Source: CAYQQQ01 sp964420125 (GTDB lineage: Bacteria > Actinomycetota > Acidimicrobiia > Acidimicrobiales > Microtrichaceae). Taken from it: DNA of 64,000 nt. The first letter of the stretch is position 1, and the number at the start of each line of letters is the position of its first letter. The position numbers and the translations under genes are program-made. The notes beneath the pieces are model-generated. The model was not told the origin of the DNA and did not search any database. It saw only the letters and a list, made by a program, of their open reading frames with translations. Where the stretch lies: the NCBI GenBank assembly GCA_964420125.1, contig CAYQQQ010000001.1, forward strand, positions 338,956 through 402,955, written 5' to 3'. Positions 1-7,902 of the stretch are shown piece after piece.

Positions 1-223
1 ACTCCACGCCGAGGTAGAAGAGAAGGAAGATCAGCCCGAACGCGGCGAGCAGCTCCAGGTCCTCGGGGTGGTCGAACAGCACCGGCCCAGGGGTGTTCGG
101 GCCCACGAGGATCCCCGCCAACATGAAGAACGGGATGGTCGGCAGCCCCACCCGACGGCCGGCCCGGGCCAGGGTGCCGGCCAGGAGGAAGGCGAGGCCG
201 ATCACCACCAGCTCGCGGCCCAT
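1..223 (-). CDS. Cation:proton antiporter, CPA2/KefB type (N-terminal fragment)
   Basis: The gene runs off the left edge and only its first 74 residues are visible. They show a first membrane helix (about residues 5-16), the GLPTIPFFMLAGILVGPN segment typical of CPA2 antiporters, and a third hydrophobic stretch ending LIFLLFYLGVE. Family members exchange K+ or Na+ for H+ in the cytoplasmic membrane. The ATG overlaps the TGA of the upstream TrkA-C gene by one base (TGATG), so the two are translationally coupled. The pairing resembles KhtT-KhtU, in which the soluble subunit gates the channel by binding nucleotide. Substrate cannot be told from this fragment. Confidence 0.85.
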   Translation of the reverse strand, partial: MGRELVVIGLAFLLAGTLARAGRRVGLPTIPFFMLAGILVGPNTPGPVLFDHPEDLELLAAFGLIFLLFYLGVE

Positions 224-708
224 CACACCCCTTCGGTCATGTAGCGCACGAAGCGGTCGAGATCGTCCTCCCGACAGGCGACCACCAGGTCGTCACGCGG
301 CTCCAGGCGCACCGACGGATCCGGCGCCACGAGGGGCACCGAGCCCCGCAGCACGGCGACGACGGTGACCCCTGTGCGCCGGCGGATCGCCAGCTCCTCG
401 ATCGTGTGGCCCACCGCGGCGTCACCGGCGCTCAGGCGCACCCAGTCGATGGTCAGCCCGCCCAGCACGTCAGCCAGGCGTTCGGCCGTCTCGGGTCGCA
501 GACGGAAGTGCCCCGAGATGAAGGCCCCGAGCACCGAGGCGGCCACCGGGTCGAGCTCCACCACCCGGTCGCCGGAGTGCAGCTCGACGTGGCCGCTGCG
601 GCGGCGCACGGCCTGGAAGGCCGTGCCGTCGGCATCGGTCACCTCGAGGCGCGCTCCCACGCCGGGGAGTCGGATCGGGGAGGGGTCGCCCGGTGGTTCC
701 ATGTCCAC
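223..708 (-). CDS. TrkA-C (RCK_C) regulatory subunit of antiporter, KhtT-like
   Basis: This is a 161-residue soluble protein. The C-terminal half (about residues 85-160) has the RCK_C pattern: SAGDAAVGHTIEEL, then RRRTGVTVVAVLRG, then PSVRLEPRDDLVVACREDDLDRFVRYM. The N-terminal half resembles the KhtT N domain. It probably binds a nucleotide ligand and opens the antiporter encoded immediately downstream, with which it shares a TGATG junction. The start is GTG at 708; an ATG two codons later (702) is an alternative. Known KhtT proteins are about 160 residues, which matches. Confidence 0.8.
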   Translation of the reverse strand: MDMEPPGDPSPIRLPGVGARLEVTDADGTAFQAVRRRSGHVELHSGDRVVELDPVAASVLGAFISGHFRLRPETAERLADVLGGLTIDWVRLSAGDAAVGHTIEELAIRRRTGVTVVAVLRGSVPLVAPDPSVRLEPRDDLVVACREDDLDRFVRYMTEGV

Positions 709-760
709 AGAGGTTCTACTCGCTCACTCCGAGCCGGGCGGGTCGGGGAGCCAGCGGCAC

Positions 761-2185
761 TCAGCTCACCAGGGAGCGGAACGGCCGTGCCTCCTCCAGC
801 TGGAGGCCGAGCTCCAGCAGCAGCGCGTCCTGGCCACCCGACGCGGTGAACAGCACGCCCACCGGCAACCCGGTGCCGGCATCGTGGCCGAGGGGGAGGC
901 TGAGCGACGGCATGCCGGTGGCGTTGGCCAGCGGGGTGAAGCTCACCCATTGCTCCAACCGCTCCATCAACACCTCGTAGGGGAGGTCGCTGGCGAGGTG
1001 CCCCAGGGGTGGGGCGACGGTGGCGACGGTGGGGCTCACCACCACGTCGTGGTCGTCGAAGAGGTGCCCGTAGCGCAGCGCTGCGCGCCGCATGCGCACC
1101 AGGTTGGACGGCGTCCGCCAGATCGATCGGCGGAACCGTCGGGCCATCCCCAGGGTGAAGGGGGTCAGCTGGTGCTTGTCGAAGGATGCGTCGTACACGC
1201 GACGACCGGCCACGGCGACCGAGAACACCAGCATCGCCCAGTAGTGCGTGAAGTCCTCGGCGAAGCGCTCGGCGTCGGGCAGCTCCACCGGCTCGCAGTC
1301 GTGGCCGAGCTGCTCGAGCAATGCCACCGTCCGTTCGAGGGTCGACCGGGTGGGCGCGTCCAGCGGGGCCCCTGTGGGAGCGTCGGACACGACGCCGATG
1401 CGCAGCGAACGTCGCAGCGGATCGACCACCTCGCCCACGGCGGGCAGCAGTGGGTTGCGATGGCGGCGCTCCGCCTCGGCCAGGAACAGGGCGGTGTCGC
1501 GCACGCTGCGGGTCAGCACCCCCTCGGCCAGGATGTCCACCGGCAGCTTCTTGGAGTCGGGCGACGGCACGAGGCGACAGCGGGTGGCCTTGAGGCCGAC
1601 CAGCCCGCAGCAGGCGGCGGGGATCCGGATGGACCCACCGCCGTCCACGCCGTGGGCGATGGGCACGACGCCCGCCGCAACGAGCGCAGCAGATCCGCTG
1701 GAGGACCCACCGGCGCTGCGGTCGAGGTTCCAGGGGTTGTGGGTGGCGGTGCCGTCGATGCGCTCGCAGGACGGTGCGAAGCCGAACTCGGGCAACGTGC
1801 TCTTGCCCAACGCCACCATGCCCATGTCCAGCATCTGCTGCACGAGGTCCCCGGTGTGCCCTGCCGGCCCGGTTCCGGCGAGGGCCTCGGAGCCGTGGCG
1901 CGTCGGGAGCCCGGCCAGGTCCGCGTTGTCCTTCACGAACATCGGCACCCCGGGGAACGCAGCGTCGCCCGGTCCCGCTGCGCCACGTGCGGCAGCTGTC
2001 CGCCGAGCACGCTCGTAGTCGGCCAGCACGATCGCGCCGAGCAGGGGGTCGAGGCGCTCGGCCCGGGTGATCGCCGCGTCGACCACCTCGGTCGGGGAGA
2101 GCTCACCGCAGCGCACGGCCGCGGCGGTCGCGGTGGCGTCGAGCCGTGCGAGGTCGTCATCCGCCCGAGCGGTGGGGAACGGCAC
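761..2185 (-). CDS. Amidase (amidase-signature family)
   Basis: The protein has 474 residues. It carries the Ser-cisSer-Lys catalytic set: lysine in PMFVKDNADL (about residue 80) and the glycine/serine-rich nucleophile loop GGSSSGSAALVAAG (about residues 155-168). The TGMPSLSLPLG segment near the C-terminus is typical of the family. Substrate may be an aliphatic, aryl or acyl amide and cannot be assigned. I chose GTG 2185 because TAGGGT (2199-2194 on this strand) ends eight bases before it, a leaderless arrangement seen repeatedly in this window. The longer in-frame extension would run into the divergent secreted-protein gene. Confidence 0.9.
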   Translation of the reverse strand: MPFPTARADDDLARLDATATAAAVRCGELSPTEVVDAAITRAERLDPLLGAIVLADYERARRTAAARGAAGPGDAAFPGVPMFVKDNADLAGLPTRHGSEALAGTGPAGHTGDLVQQMLDMGMVALGKSTLPEFGFAPSCERIDGTATHNPWNLDRSAGGSSSGSAALVAAGVVPIAHGVDGGGSIRIPAACCGLVGLKATRCRLVPSPDSKKLPVDILAEGVLTRSVRDTALFLAEAERRHRNPLLPAVGEVVDPLRRSLRIGVVSDAPTGAPLDAPTRSTLERTVALLEQLGHDCEPVELPDAERFAEDFTHYWAMLVFSVAVAGRRVYDASFDKHQLTPFTLGMARRFRRSIWRTPSNLVRMRRAALRYGHLFDDHDVVVSPTVATVAPPLGHLASDLPYEVLMERLEQWVSFTPLANATGMPSLSLPLGHDAGTGLPVGVLFTASGGQDALLLELGLQLEEARPFRSLVS

Positions 2186-2193
2186 GGCCGACC

Positions 2194-2199
2194 ACCCTA
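2194..2199 (-). promoter_or_regulatory. -10 element of amidase gene (leaderless)
   Basis: TAGGGT on the minus strand matches TANNNT and ends eight bases before the GTG start. No Shine-Dalgarno sequence is present, so translation probably starts at the mRNA 5' end. Confidence 0.5.
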
Positions 2200-2305
2200 G
2201 AGGCTGCGCCACGACGCTGTCGGAGCGCCCGCTCCAGGGACAGTTGCTACACCCCGGCCCCGAGGGTGCCGATGCAGCGGTGAGCCACCCGGAGGTCTTT
2301 CCGCG

Positions 2306-3673
2306 ATGTCCCGACGTCCCCACCCTCGTCACGCTGTGCCCGTGTGCGCCGCCACGGCCCTCCTGCTCGGGCTGCTGCTCGCCATGGGCTCGCCCGTCGA
2401 CGCCGGCCCGAGCGCGCACCGCGACTCGACCGACGCCGTCCCCCGCCGCAGCGCGGAGATGGCGCTGGAGCTCGTCTCCCGCACGTTCGACGCCTCCGCG
2501 AACAACTGGACCGTGGTCGTCGACGCCACGCTCGACTCCAACTACCTGTGCTTCCCCGTGGTGTACGACTGCATCGTCGGGGAGCTGGCCGACCCCGCGA
2601 ACGCCGCCTTGACGGACCTCCAGTGCCTGTCGCCGGCGTGGAGCCACGTCGTCGTCTTCCGGAACCACTGCCTCCGCCAGCTCGGACGCGCCGGTCAGGA
2701 TGCGCAGTTCCGGTTCACCTACGTGACCGATGCCGGGGTGACCAGCGGCCAGGTGTCCCTCTCCGTCGAGTTCGGACGGGGGGTGCTGCCCCTCACGTTC
2801 AGCCAGCTGGCCAGCGCCTCTCTGGTGGTGGATCTCGACACCGCCCTCGACCTGTCGACCTCGTGCCCCGACTCCGTCGACGCCGGAGCCGCGGTGGAGT
2901 GCACCGCCACGGTGTCCTACCCCTTCTCCTCCGGTCCGGCGATCCCCGCCACGATCGTCGACGAACCCGACGGCACCCTGATCACCGGCGGCACCCTGAC
3001 ACAGACCGGCGGCACCCCCAGCTGGACCTGCGCCTCGCTGACCTGCTCGGCGACGGTCAACGCCGGGGAGAGCGCCACCTTCGCCTACACCGGCACGGCA
3101 GCAGCATCCGCCAGCGGCGGCAACGGCTCCAACCGCGTCAGGTTCACCCTCGGCGGCACCGCGGACCTCGTCGACGAGATCACCGTGGTGGGCAGCGGCG
3201 ATGCGATCCTGAACCTCGCCAAGACCGCCTCGGGATCCACGGCAACACCGGGGAGCACCCTCACCTGGACCATCACCGTGCAGAACACCGGCGGGAGCGG
3301 AGGATCCGACGTGGCCGCGTCCACGGTCCAGCTGGTCGACTCCGCTCCGGCGCAGCTCGCCAACGCGAGCGTGCGCGCCACCGGCGGCGTCGGTGAGTGG
3401 AGCTGCTCCGGCCTCACCTGCACCTGCGCCTCCATGCCGGTCGGCTCGGCGACCTTCTCCGTCACGGGCACGCTGTCAAACGACGTCGCGGCCGGCACGG
3501 TGGTGCTCAACGAAGCCGACCTGACCTGGAGCAACGACGTGTTCGGACCGGACTACGCCGAGGTCGCCGGTGCCGGCATCACCGTGGCCACGACCACGAC
3601 CACCACCACCCCGGCCACCACGACCACCTACGACGTCTACGACACCGAGGCGCCGATCAACTTCGCCGGATGA
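2306..3673 (+). CDS. Secreted DUF11-like repeat protein with Thr-rich C-terminus
   Basis: The protein has 455 residues. It begins with a clear Sec signal peptide (MSRRPHPRH followed by a hydrophobic core, cleavage near VDAG). Two or three beta-rich DUF11-like modules follow: WTITVQNTGGSGGSD with WSCSGLTCTCASM, and an earlier SWTCASLTCSATVNAGE. Such modules occur in actinobacterial surface proteins. The C-terminus is a threonine run (TTTTTTPATTTT) followed by only about 15 residues. I see neither an LPXTG sorting motif nor a final membrane helix, so the protein is either released or a truncated wall protein. GGAGG lies about 9 bases before the ATG. Confidence 0.75.
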   Translation: MSRRPHPRHAVPVCAATALLLGLLLAMGSPVDAGPSAHRDSTDAVPRRSAEMALELVSRTFDASANNWTVVVDATLDSNYLCFPVVYDCIVGELADPANAALTDLQCLSPAWSHVVVFRNHCLRQLGRAGQDAQFRFTYVTDAGVTSGQVSLSVEFGRGVLPLTFSQLASASLVVDLDTALDLSTSCPDSVDAGAAVECTATVSYPFSSGPAIPATIVDEPDGTLITGGTLTQTGGTPSWTCASLTCSATVNAGESATFAYTGTAAASASGGNGSNRVRFTLGGTADLVDEITVVGSGDAILNLAKTASGSTATPGSTLTWTITVQNTGGSGGSDVAASTVQLVDSAPAQLANASVRATGGVGEWSCSGLTCTCASMPVGSATFSVTGTLSNDVAAGTVVLNEADLTWSNDVFGPDYAEVAGAGITVATTTTTTTPATTTTYDVYDTEAPINFAG

Positions 3674-3701
3674 ACCCGGGAAGGCTCCGACCGACCGAGG
3701 C

Positions 3702-4577
3702 TCAGGTGGCCACCGGCACGGTCCGATTCCAGTCCCGCACCGTCTGCAGCGCCCAGAACGCCGCGAAGAGGCCGATCTCGATCCCCTCCAGCGCCAGCAC
3801 TGCGTGATCCCACCCGCCGGATGCCATCGAAGCGACCCACACCAGCAGGCCGGCGACGGGCATCGACACCGCGATCGCCGCGTAGGCCCAGAACCAACCA
3901 CCCCGCTCGTGTCGCAGCTGCCAGGCGTTCGCCGACACGGCGAGGGCGAGGCAGGCGAACATGGCCACCGCGCTGTAGCCGTGGGCGTGGTCGAAGAACC
4001 CGTCCCAGGAGGTGTAGGCCCACCAGAGCACCAGCAGCACCACGGCGACGATGGCCAAGCTGGCCTTGGAGCTCCTGTCGCTGCGGGCCAACGCCGACCA
4101 GGGGCTCCCGTTCCGGGTGGCCACCGGTATCAGCGCGATGGTTGCGAGTGCGACCACGCCCATGATCAGCAGAGCCGGCACGTTGTTGCGCACACCGGCC
4201 ACCACCCACTCCGCCAGCTCGCCGTCGACGACCGGCCGTGCCGGTGGAGAGCTCGACCAGCAGACCCCCACGTCGGTGGTGGGGATGATCGCCACCAGCG
4301 GCGCGAACATCCCTGCCACGTTCAGCGCCACGTCCTCGGCCGTCGTGCGCCCGGAGATGAAGATCAGGGCCGCGCCGATCGCCATCAGCCCACCCACGAA
4401 GATCGCCCTCACCGGGGTGAAGTAGTAGGCGCTGACCGACTGCTGGAAGCATCCGGCATCGAAGTACTCGATGCCGAGCGAGACCACCAGCAGCCCCACC
4501 ACCCCCACCATGCCGATGCGCAGGTACTGGTAGGTGCGGACGGCGGCGTCATCCGGATCGACGGCCTTGAGCTCCAC
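3702..4577 (-). CDS. Polytopic membrane protein of unknown function
   Basis: I do not recognise the family with certainty. The 291-residue product shows about seven or eight hydrophobic segments (VGVVGLLVVSLG, IFVGGLMAIGAALIFI, VALNVAGMFAPLVAII, ALLIMGVVALATIALIP, LAIVAVVLLVLWWAY, AVAMFACLALAVSA, AYAAIAVSMPVAGLLVWV, IEIGLFAAFWAL). A loop after helix 3 has a single Cys and Pro/Ser-rich stretch. It is somewhat reminiscent of DUF998-type proteins. GTG 4577 is preceded by TAGGCT ten bases upstream, so the leader is very short. Its 3' end meets the secreted-protein gene with only 28 bases between. Confidence 0.6.
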   Translation of the reverse strand: MELKAVDPDDAAVRTYQYLRIGMVGVVGLLVVSLGIEYFDAGCFQQSVSAYYFTPVRAIFVGGLMAIGAALIFISGRTTAEDVALNVAGMFAPLVAIIPTTDVGVCWSSSPPARPVVDGELAEWVVAGVRNNVPALLIMGVVALATIALIPVATRNGSPWSALARSDRSSKASLAIVAVVLLVLWWAYTSWDGFFDHAHGYSAVAMFACLALAVSANAWQLRHERGGWFWAYAAIAVSMPVAGLLVWVASMASGGWDHAVLALEGIEIGLFAAFWALQTVRDWNRTVPVAT

Positions 4578-4666
4578 GTGACGGCCCAGCCTAGATTCCG
4601 CCCTGTTGTCCGAGGGTGACCGCAGGTGCCAGCCTCGGACGACGCCAGCCGACCCGGAGGACCCCC

Positions 4667-5344
4667 GTGAACCCCGACCTCGAGCCCACCTGGTTCATCG
4701 ATGCCGACAGCGACGAGGTGGCCGAGTTCGTCGATGGCGTGCTCACCGGAGCCGGTGTGGAGCGCGACGACCCGCGCGGCGTGGCCGTGGCCCTGTTCCG
4801 AGCGGTGCGCGACGGCATCCGCTACAACCCCTACGGGGTCTCGGCTGACCCGGCCGACTTCCGTGCCAGCGCCATCCTGGGATCCGAGTCGAACTGGTGC
4901 GTGCCCAAGGCGGTGCTCTACACGGCCACGCTGCGCCACGTCGGGATCCCCGCCCGCCTCGCCTTCGCGGACGTGCGCAACCACCTCACCAGCGAGAAGC
5001 TCTCGGCGGCCATGGGCACCGACGTGTTCGCCTGGCACGGCTACACCGAGCTGCAGCTCGACGGCAGGTGGTTGAAGGCCAGCACGGCGTTCAACGTCGA
5101 GCTCTGCGAGCGCTTCGGGGTGAAGGTGCTCGACTTCGACGGCACCGGCGACGCCCTCCTGCACGCCTTCGACGAGGCGGGCAACCGCCACATGGAGTAC
5201 GTGCGGCAGCGGGGCACCTACCACGACCTCCCCTTCGAGGAGATCTTCGCCAGCTTCGCCGAGGTCTACCCCACGATGGTCGACCCGGATGGCAGCGCCG
5301 CCACGGACGCTGCTGCCGACGACGACCCCGACTTCGCTCCCTGA
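4667..5344 (+). CDS. Transglutaminase-like domain protein
   Basis: The product has 225 residues. The transglutaminase-like core carries the nucleophile Cys in ESNWCVPKAVLY (about residue 84), the His in FAWHGYTELQLDGRW (about residue 125), and the third acid is probably in the following strand. These proteins are cysteine hydrolases or transferases. Here there is no signal peptide, so the protein is cytoplasmic. GTG 4667 is chosen because GGAGG (4656-4660) sits six bases upstream. The C-terminal tail is an acidic Ala/Asp stretch. Confidence 0.8.
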   Translation: MNPDLEPTWFIDADSDEVAEFVDGVLTGAGVERDDPRGVAVALFRAVRDGIRYNPYGVSADPADFRASAILGSESNWCVPKAVLYTATLRHVGIPARLAFADVRNHLTSEKLSAAMGTDVFAWHGYTELQLDGRWLKASTAFNVELCERFGVKVLDFDGTGDALLHAFDEAGNRHMEYVRQRGTYHDLPFEEIFASFAEVYPTMVDPDGSAATDAAADDDPDFAP

Positions 5345-5372
5345 GCGCAGCCTCGGCGCCGGTGCCGCAGGT

Positions 5373-5861
5373 TCAGGAACCGGGTGAGCGCACGTAACCT
5401 CGCTCGACGGAGCGGGCGAGGATCCCCAGCGTGGCCCGCAGGGCGCCCTCGGACAGGATCGGGAAGATGCCGGCCTCGCGCCAGTGGTCGTGGATCTCCG
5501 ACCAGTCGTAGTACGAGGTGACCATCGTGGCGCCGTCGACCGGCTCGAGCCGGTAGCCGTAGATGTGGCCGATCTGGGGCTCGAGCACGCTCAGGATCGT
5601 CCAGGCGATCTCGCGGTCGGGCTCGAAGGCGGTGATCACGACGGTCACGTCGTACTCGCCGAGCGGGAAGTCGTTGAGGGCCTCGCGGTCCATGTGGACC
5701 TCGAAGCGGTCGCCCACCGCGCCCACCCGTTCGCCGGTGGACGACATCAGCATCCCCGAGCTGTCGATGGCCACGTGGCCATCCGGGTCGCTCAGGACCG
5801 AGAAGATCTCCTCCGGGCGGGCCCGGATCAGGCGTTCGACTTCGAAGCGCTCGGTGCTCAT
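5373..5861 (-). CDS. SRPBCC (START/polyketide-cyclase-like) family protein
   Basis: The 162-residue protein starts FEVERLIRARPEEIFSVLSDPDGH, the usual first strand and helix of the SRPBCC fold. It continues with EYDVTVVITAFEPDREIAWTI and ends in a long C-terminal helix (ALRATLGILARSVERGYV). These domains bind hydrophobic ligands in a deep pocket, and many are of unknown function. GGAGG lies eight bases before the ATG. It is followed closely by the DUF1801 gene upstream on the same strand. Confidence 0.8.
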   Translation of the reverse strand: MSTERFEVERLIRARPEEIFSVLSDPDGHVAIDSSGMLMSSTGERVGAVGDRFEVHMDREALNDFPLGEYDVTVVITAFEPDREIAWTILSVLEPQIGHIYGYRLEPVDGATMVTSYYDWSEIHDHWREAGIFPILSEGALRATLGILARSVERGYVRSPGS

Positions 5862-5916
5862 CGCCGCATCCTCCCACGCCGGCCCCGTCGAGGGCGGTCG
5901 GCCCTCGCGGGGGCGG

Positions 5917-6270
5917 TCAGAGACCCAGCTGGGCGCGACGCACCGCCACCAGCCGCTCGACGATCTCGTCGGGCAGCGGGTGCTCCGGGGTGAAGTGCAG
6001 CGAGCCCTTGGTGGCGGTCCACGAGGAGAGGTCGTCGCCCAGCTCGGTGAGCACCGCGCTGCTGTGGGGCAGGTAGCTCAGGTGCTTCGTGAATGCGGCG
6101 AACCCGGCCAGCACCTTGCCGTTCACCCGGAACGCCGGCATCCCGTAGCTGATGCACTGGTCCGCATCGGGCACGACGGCGAGGATCTGGCGGCGCAGCG
6201 CCTCCAGGGTCCGTCGCTGGTCGAGGTCCTCCACGGTCGCCAGGTACTCGTCGATCTCCGCGGCGCTCAC
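5917..6270 (-). CDS. DUF1801 / YdhG-like protein
   Basis: The 117-residue protein matches the DUF1801 pattern: ISYGMPAFRVNGKVLAGFAAFTKH (about residues 40-63), followed by SLHFTPEHPLPDEIVERLVAVR. The family is related to frataxin-like iron-chaperone folds, but its biochemistry is poorly known. I favour GTG 6270 because TAGTGT (6282-6277) ends eight bases upstream and homologues begin near AAEIDEYL. GTG 6282 (121 residues) overlaps that -10 and is the alternative. Confidence 0.75.
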   Translation of the reverse strand: MSAAEIDEYLATVEDLDQRRTLEALRRQILAVVPDADQCISYGMPAFRVNGKVLAGFAAFTKHLSYLPHSSAVLTELGDDLSSWTATKGSLHFTPEHPLPDEIVERLVAVRRAQLGL

Positions 6271-6330
6271 TGAAGAGGACACTAGCGACGCGCCCCGCCG
6301 GCACGGCAGGCACCCGAGGTCGCTTCACCC

Positions 6331-6367
6331 GCATCAGGTGAGGAGTTCTCGCCGATCACCTGCATGC
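6331..6367 (+). promoter_or_regulatory. Hairpin in the gad leader
   Basis: GCAT-CAGGTGA (6331-6341) pairs with TCACCTG-c-ATGC (6356-6367), giving 11 base pairs with one bulged C and a 14-base loop. It lies about 90 bases before the glutamate decarboxylase start. It could be an RNA leader structure or a protein-binding site. It does not match a riboswitch class I know. Confidence 0.4.
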
Positions 6368-6456
6368 TGGAGGCGAGCCACCGGTCGCCACGCTCCGACG
6401 ACGATCCACCGGACTCCGAGGACCGGCGGCCGGCGCCCGCCCCGACAGGAGAGCCC

Positions 6457-7902
6457 ATGCACCACGACGTTCCCGTTCCCATCCACGCCCTGCCGTCGTT
6501 CCAGCACCGCATCGACCCGCTGGTGTTCCCCGAGGACGGCATGCATCCCGACGCCGCCTACGAGCTGCTGCACACCACCCTGATGCTCGACGGCCGGCCC
6601 ACGCTCAACCTGGCGTCGTTCGTGACCACCTGGATGGAGCCGCAGGCCGAGACCCTCATCCACGAGACCCTGAACAAGAACCACATCGACCACGAGGAGT
6701 ACCCGGCGGCGTCGCTGGTCGAAGAGGCCTGCGTGCACATGCTGGGTGCCCTGTTCCACGCTCCCGATTCCGCCGAGGTGGTCGGGGTGGCCACGATCGG
6801 CTCCTCCGAGGCGATCATGCTGGGCCTGCTGGCCCACAAGTGGACCTGGCGGGCCCGGCGGGAGGCCGCCGGGCAGGACACGTCGCGCCCGAACGTGGTC
6901 TTCGGCGCCGAGACCCACGTGGTGTGGGACAAGTTCGCCAAGTACTTCGACGTGGAGATGCGCAAGATCCCCATGAAGCCGGATCGCTTCGTGCTCGCTG
7001 CGGAGGACGTGGCGCCCTTCCTCGACGAGAACACCATCGCCGTGGGAGCGGTGCTGGGCACCACCCACATCGGAGAGGCCGACCCCATCTCCGAGCTCAA
7101 CGACCTGCTGGTGAAGGTGAAGGCGGACAAGGGCTGGGACATCCCCCTCCACGTCGACGGCGCCAGCGGAGGGTTCATCGCCCCCTTCGCCCACCCGGAC
7201 TTCCTGTTCGACTTCCGTCTGGAGCAGGTGTGGTCGATCAACGCCTCCGGCCACAAGTACGGCCTGGTCTACCCGGGCATCGGTTGGCTGATCTTCCGCG
7301 ACCGCTCCAAGCTGCCCGAGGAGCTGGTGTTCAACGTCAACTACCTGGGTGGAGCCCAGCCGACCTACACGTTCAACTTCTCCCGGGGTTCGTCGATGGT
7401 CCAGGCCCAGGCCTACAACTTCCTGCGGCTGGGGCGCCGTGGCTACACCGAGGTCGTCGATGCGATGATGGCCAACGCCCGCTACCTCAACGAGCAGCTG
7501 GAGGGAAGCGGCAAGTTCGAGCTCCTCAACCCCGGCCTGGCCGAGCCGGTGGTGACCTTCAAGATCAAGGGCGACCCCGGCTTCGACGTGTACCAGCTGT
7601 CGGACCGCCTGCGGGAGAACGGGTGGATCGTCCCCGCGTACAGCCTCCCACCCGATGCCCAGGACGTGCACCTGATGCGGGTGGTGGTGCGCATCGACCT
7701 CAGCCGCCGCCTGATCGACATGCTCCTGCTGGACATCCTGCAGGCGTGGGAGCAGCTGTCCGAAGAGCGGCCGCCGAAGCGGGAGGTGTCACGCCCGGAC
7801 CTGTGGACCGACCCCACGAAGGCGGCGGCGCACAGCAAGCGACGCACCCGGGAACGCACGGCTTCAGGCAGCGGCCCGCACCCGCCCCACGGCGGTGACT
7901 AG
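6457..7902 (+). CDS. gadB: Glutamate decarboxylase (PLP-dependent)
   Basis: The 481-residue enzyme converts glutamate to GABA with proton uptake, in acid resistance or GABA metabolism. Visible family features are the PLP-phosphate segment TIGSSEAIMLG, the LHVDGASGGF motif with the Asp that contacts the cofactor, and SINASGHKYG with the Schiff-base Lys at about residue 267. The C-terminus is longer and more basic than in Escherichia coli GadB. AGGAG (6447-6451) sits five bases before ATG 6457; upstream in-frame starts lack such a site. No GABA antiporter lies nearby. Its TAG stop shares CTAG with the convergent gene. Confidence 0.95.
   Translation: MHHDVPVPIHALPSFQHRIDPLVFPEDGMHPDAAYELLHTTLMLDGRPTLNLASFVTTWMEPQAETLIHETLNKNHIDHEEYPAASLVEEACVHMLGALFHAPDSAEVVGVATIGSSEAIMLGLLAHKWTWRARREAAGQDTSRPNVVFGAETHVVWDKFAKYFDVEMRKIPMKPDRFVLAAEDVAPFLDENTIAVGAVLGTTHIGEADPISELNDLLVKVKADKGWDIPLHVDGASGGFIAPFAHPDFLFDFRLEQVWSINASGHKYGLVYPGIGWLIFRDRSKLPEELVFNVNYLGGAQPTYTFNFSRGSSMVQAQAYNFLRLGRRGYTEVVDAMMANARYLNEQLEGSGKFELLNPGLAEPVVTFKIKGDPGFDVYQLSDRLRENGWIVPAYSLPPDAQDVHLMRVVVRIDLSRRLIDMLLLDILQAWEQLSEERPPKREVSRPDLWTDPTKAAAHSKRRTRERTASGSGPHPPHGGD

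Noticed and set aside
365..2200. Long plus-strand frame opposite the amidase gene
   Set aside because: It is the antisense shadow of a clear amidase; its composition (His, Gln, Gly, Arg-rich) is typical of reversed GC-rich coding DNA.
6300..6367. TPP-riboswitch-like text before gadB (partial resemblance to a reversed ACCTGATCCGGGT box)
   Set aside because: The CTGAGA and other TPP core elements are missing and the order is wrong, so I keep it only as a hairpin.
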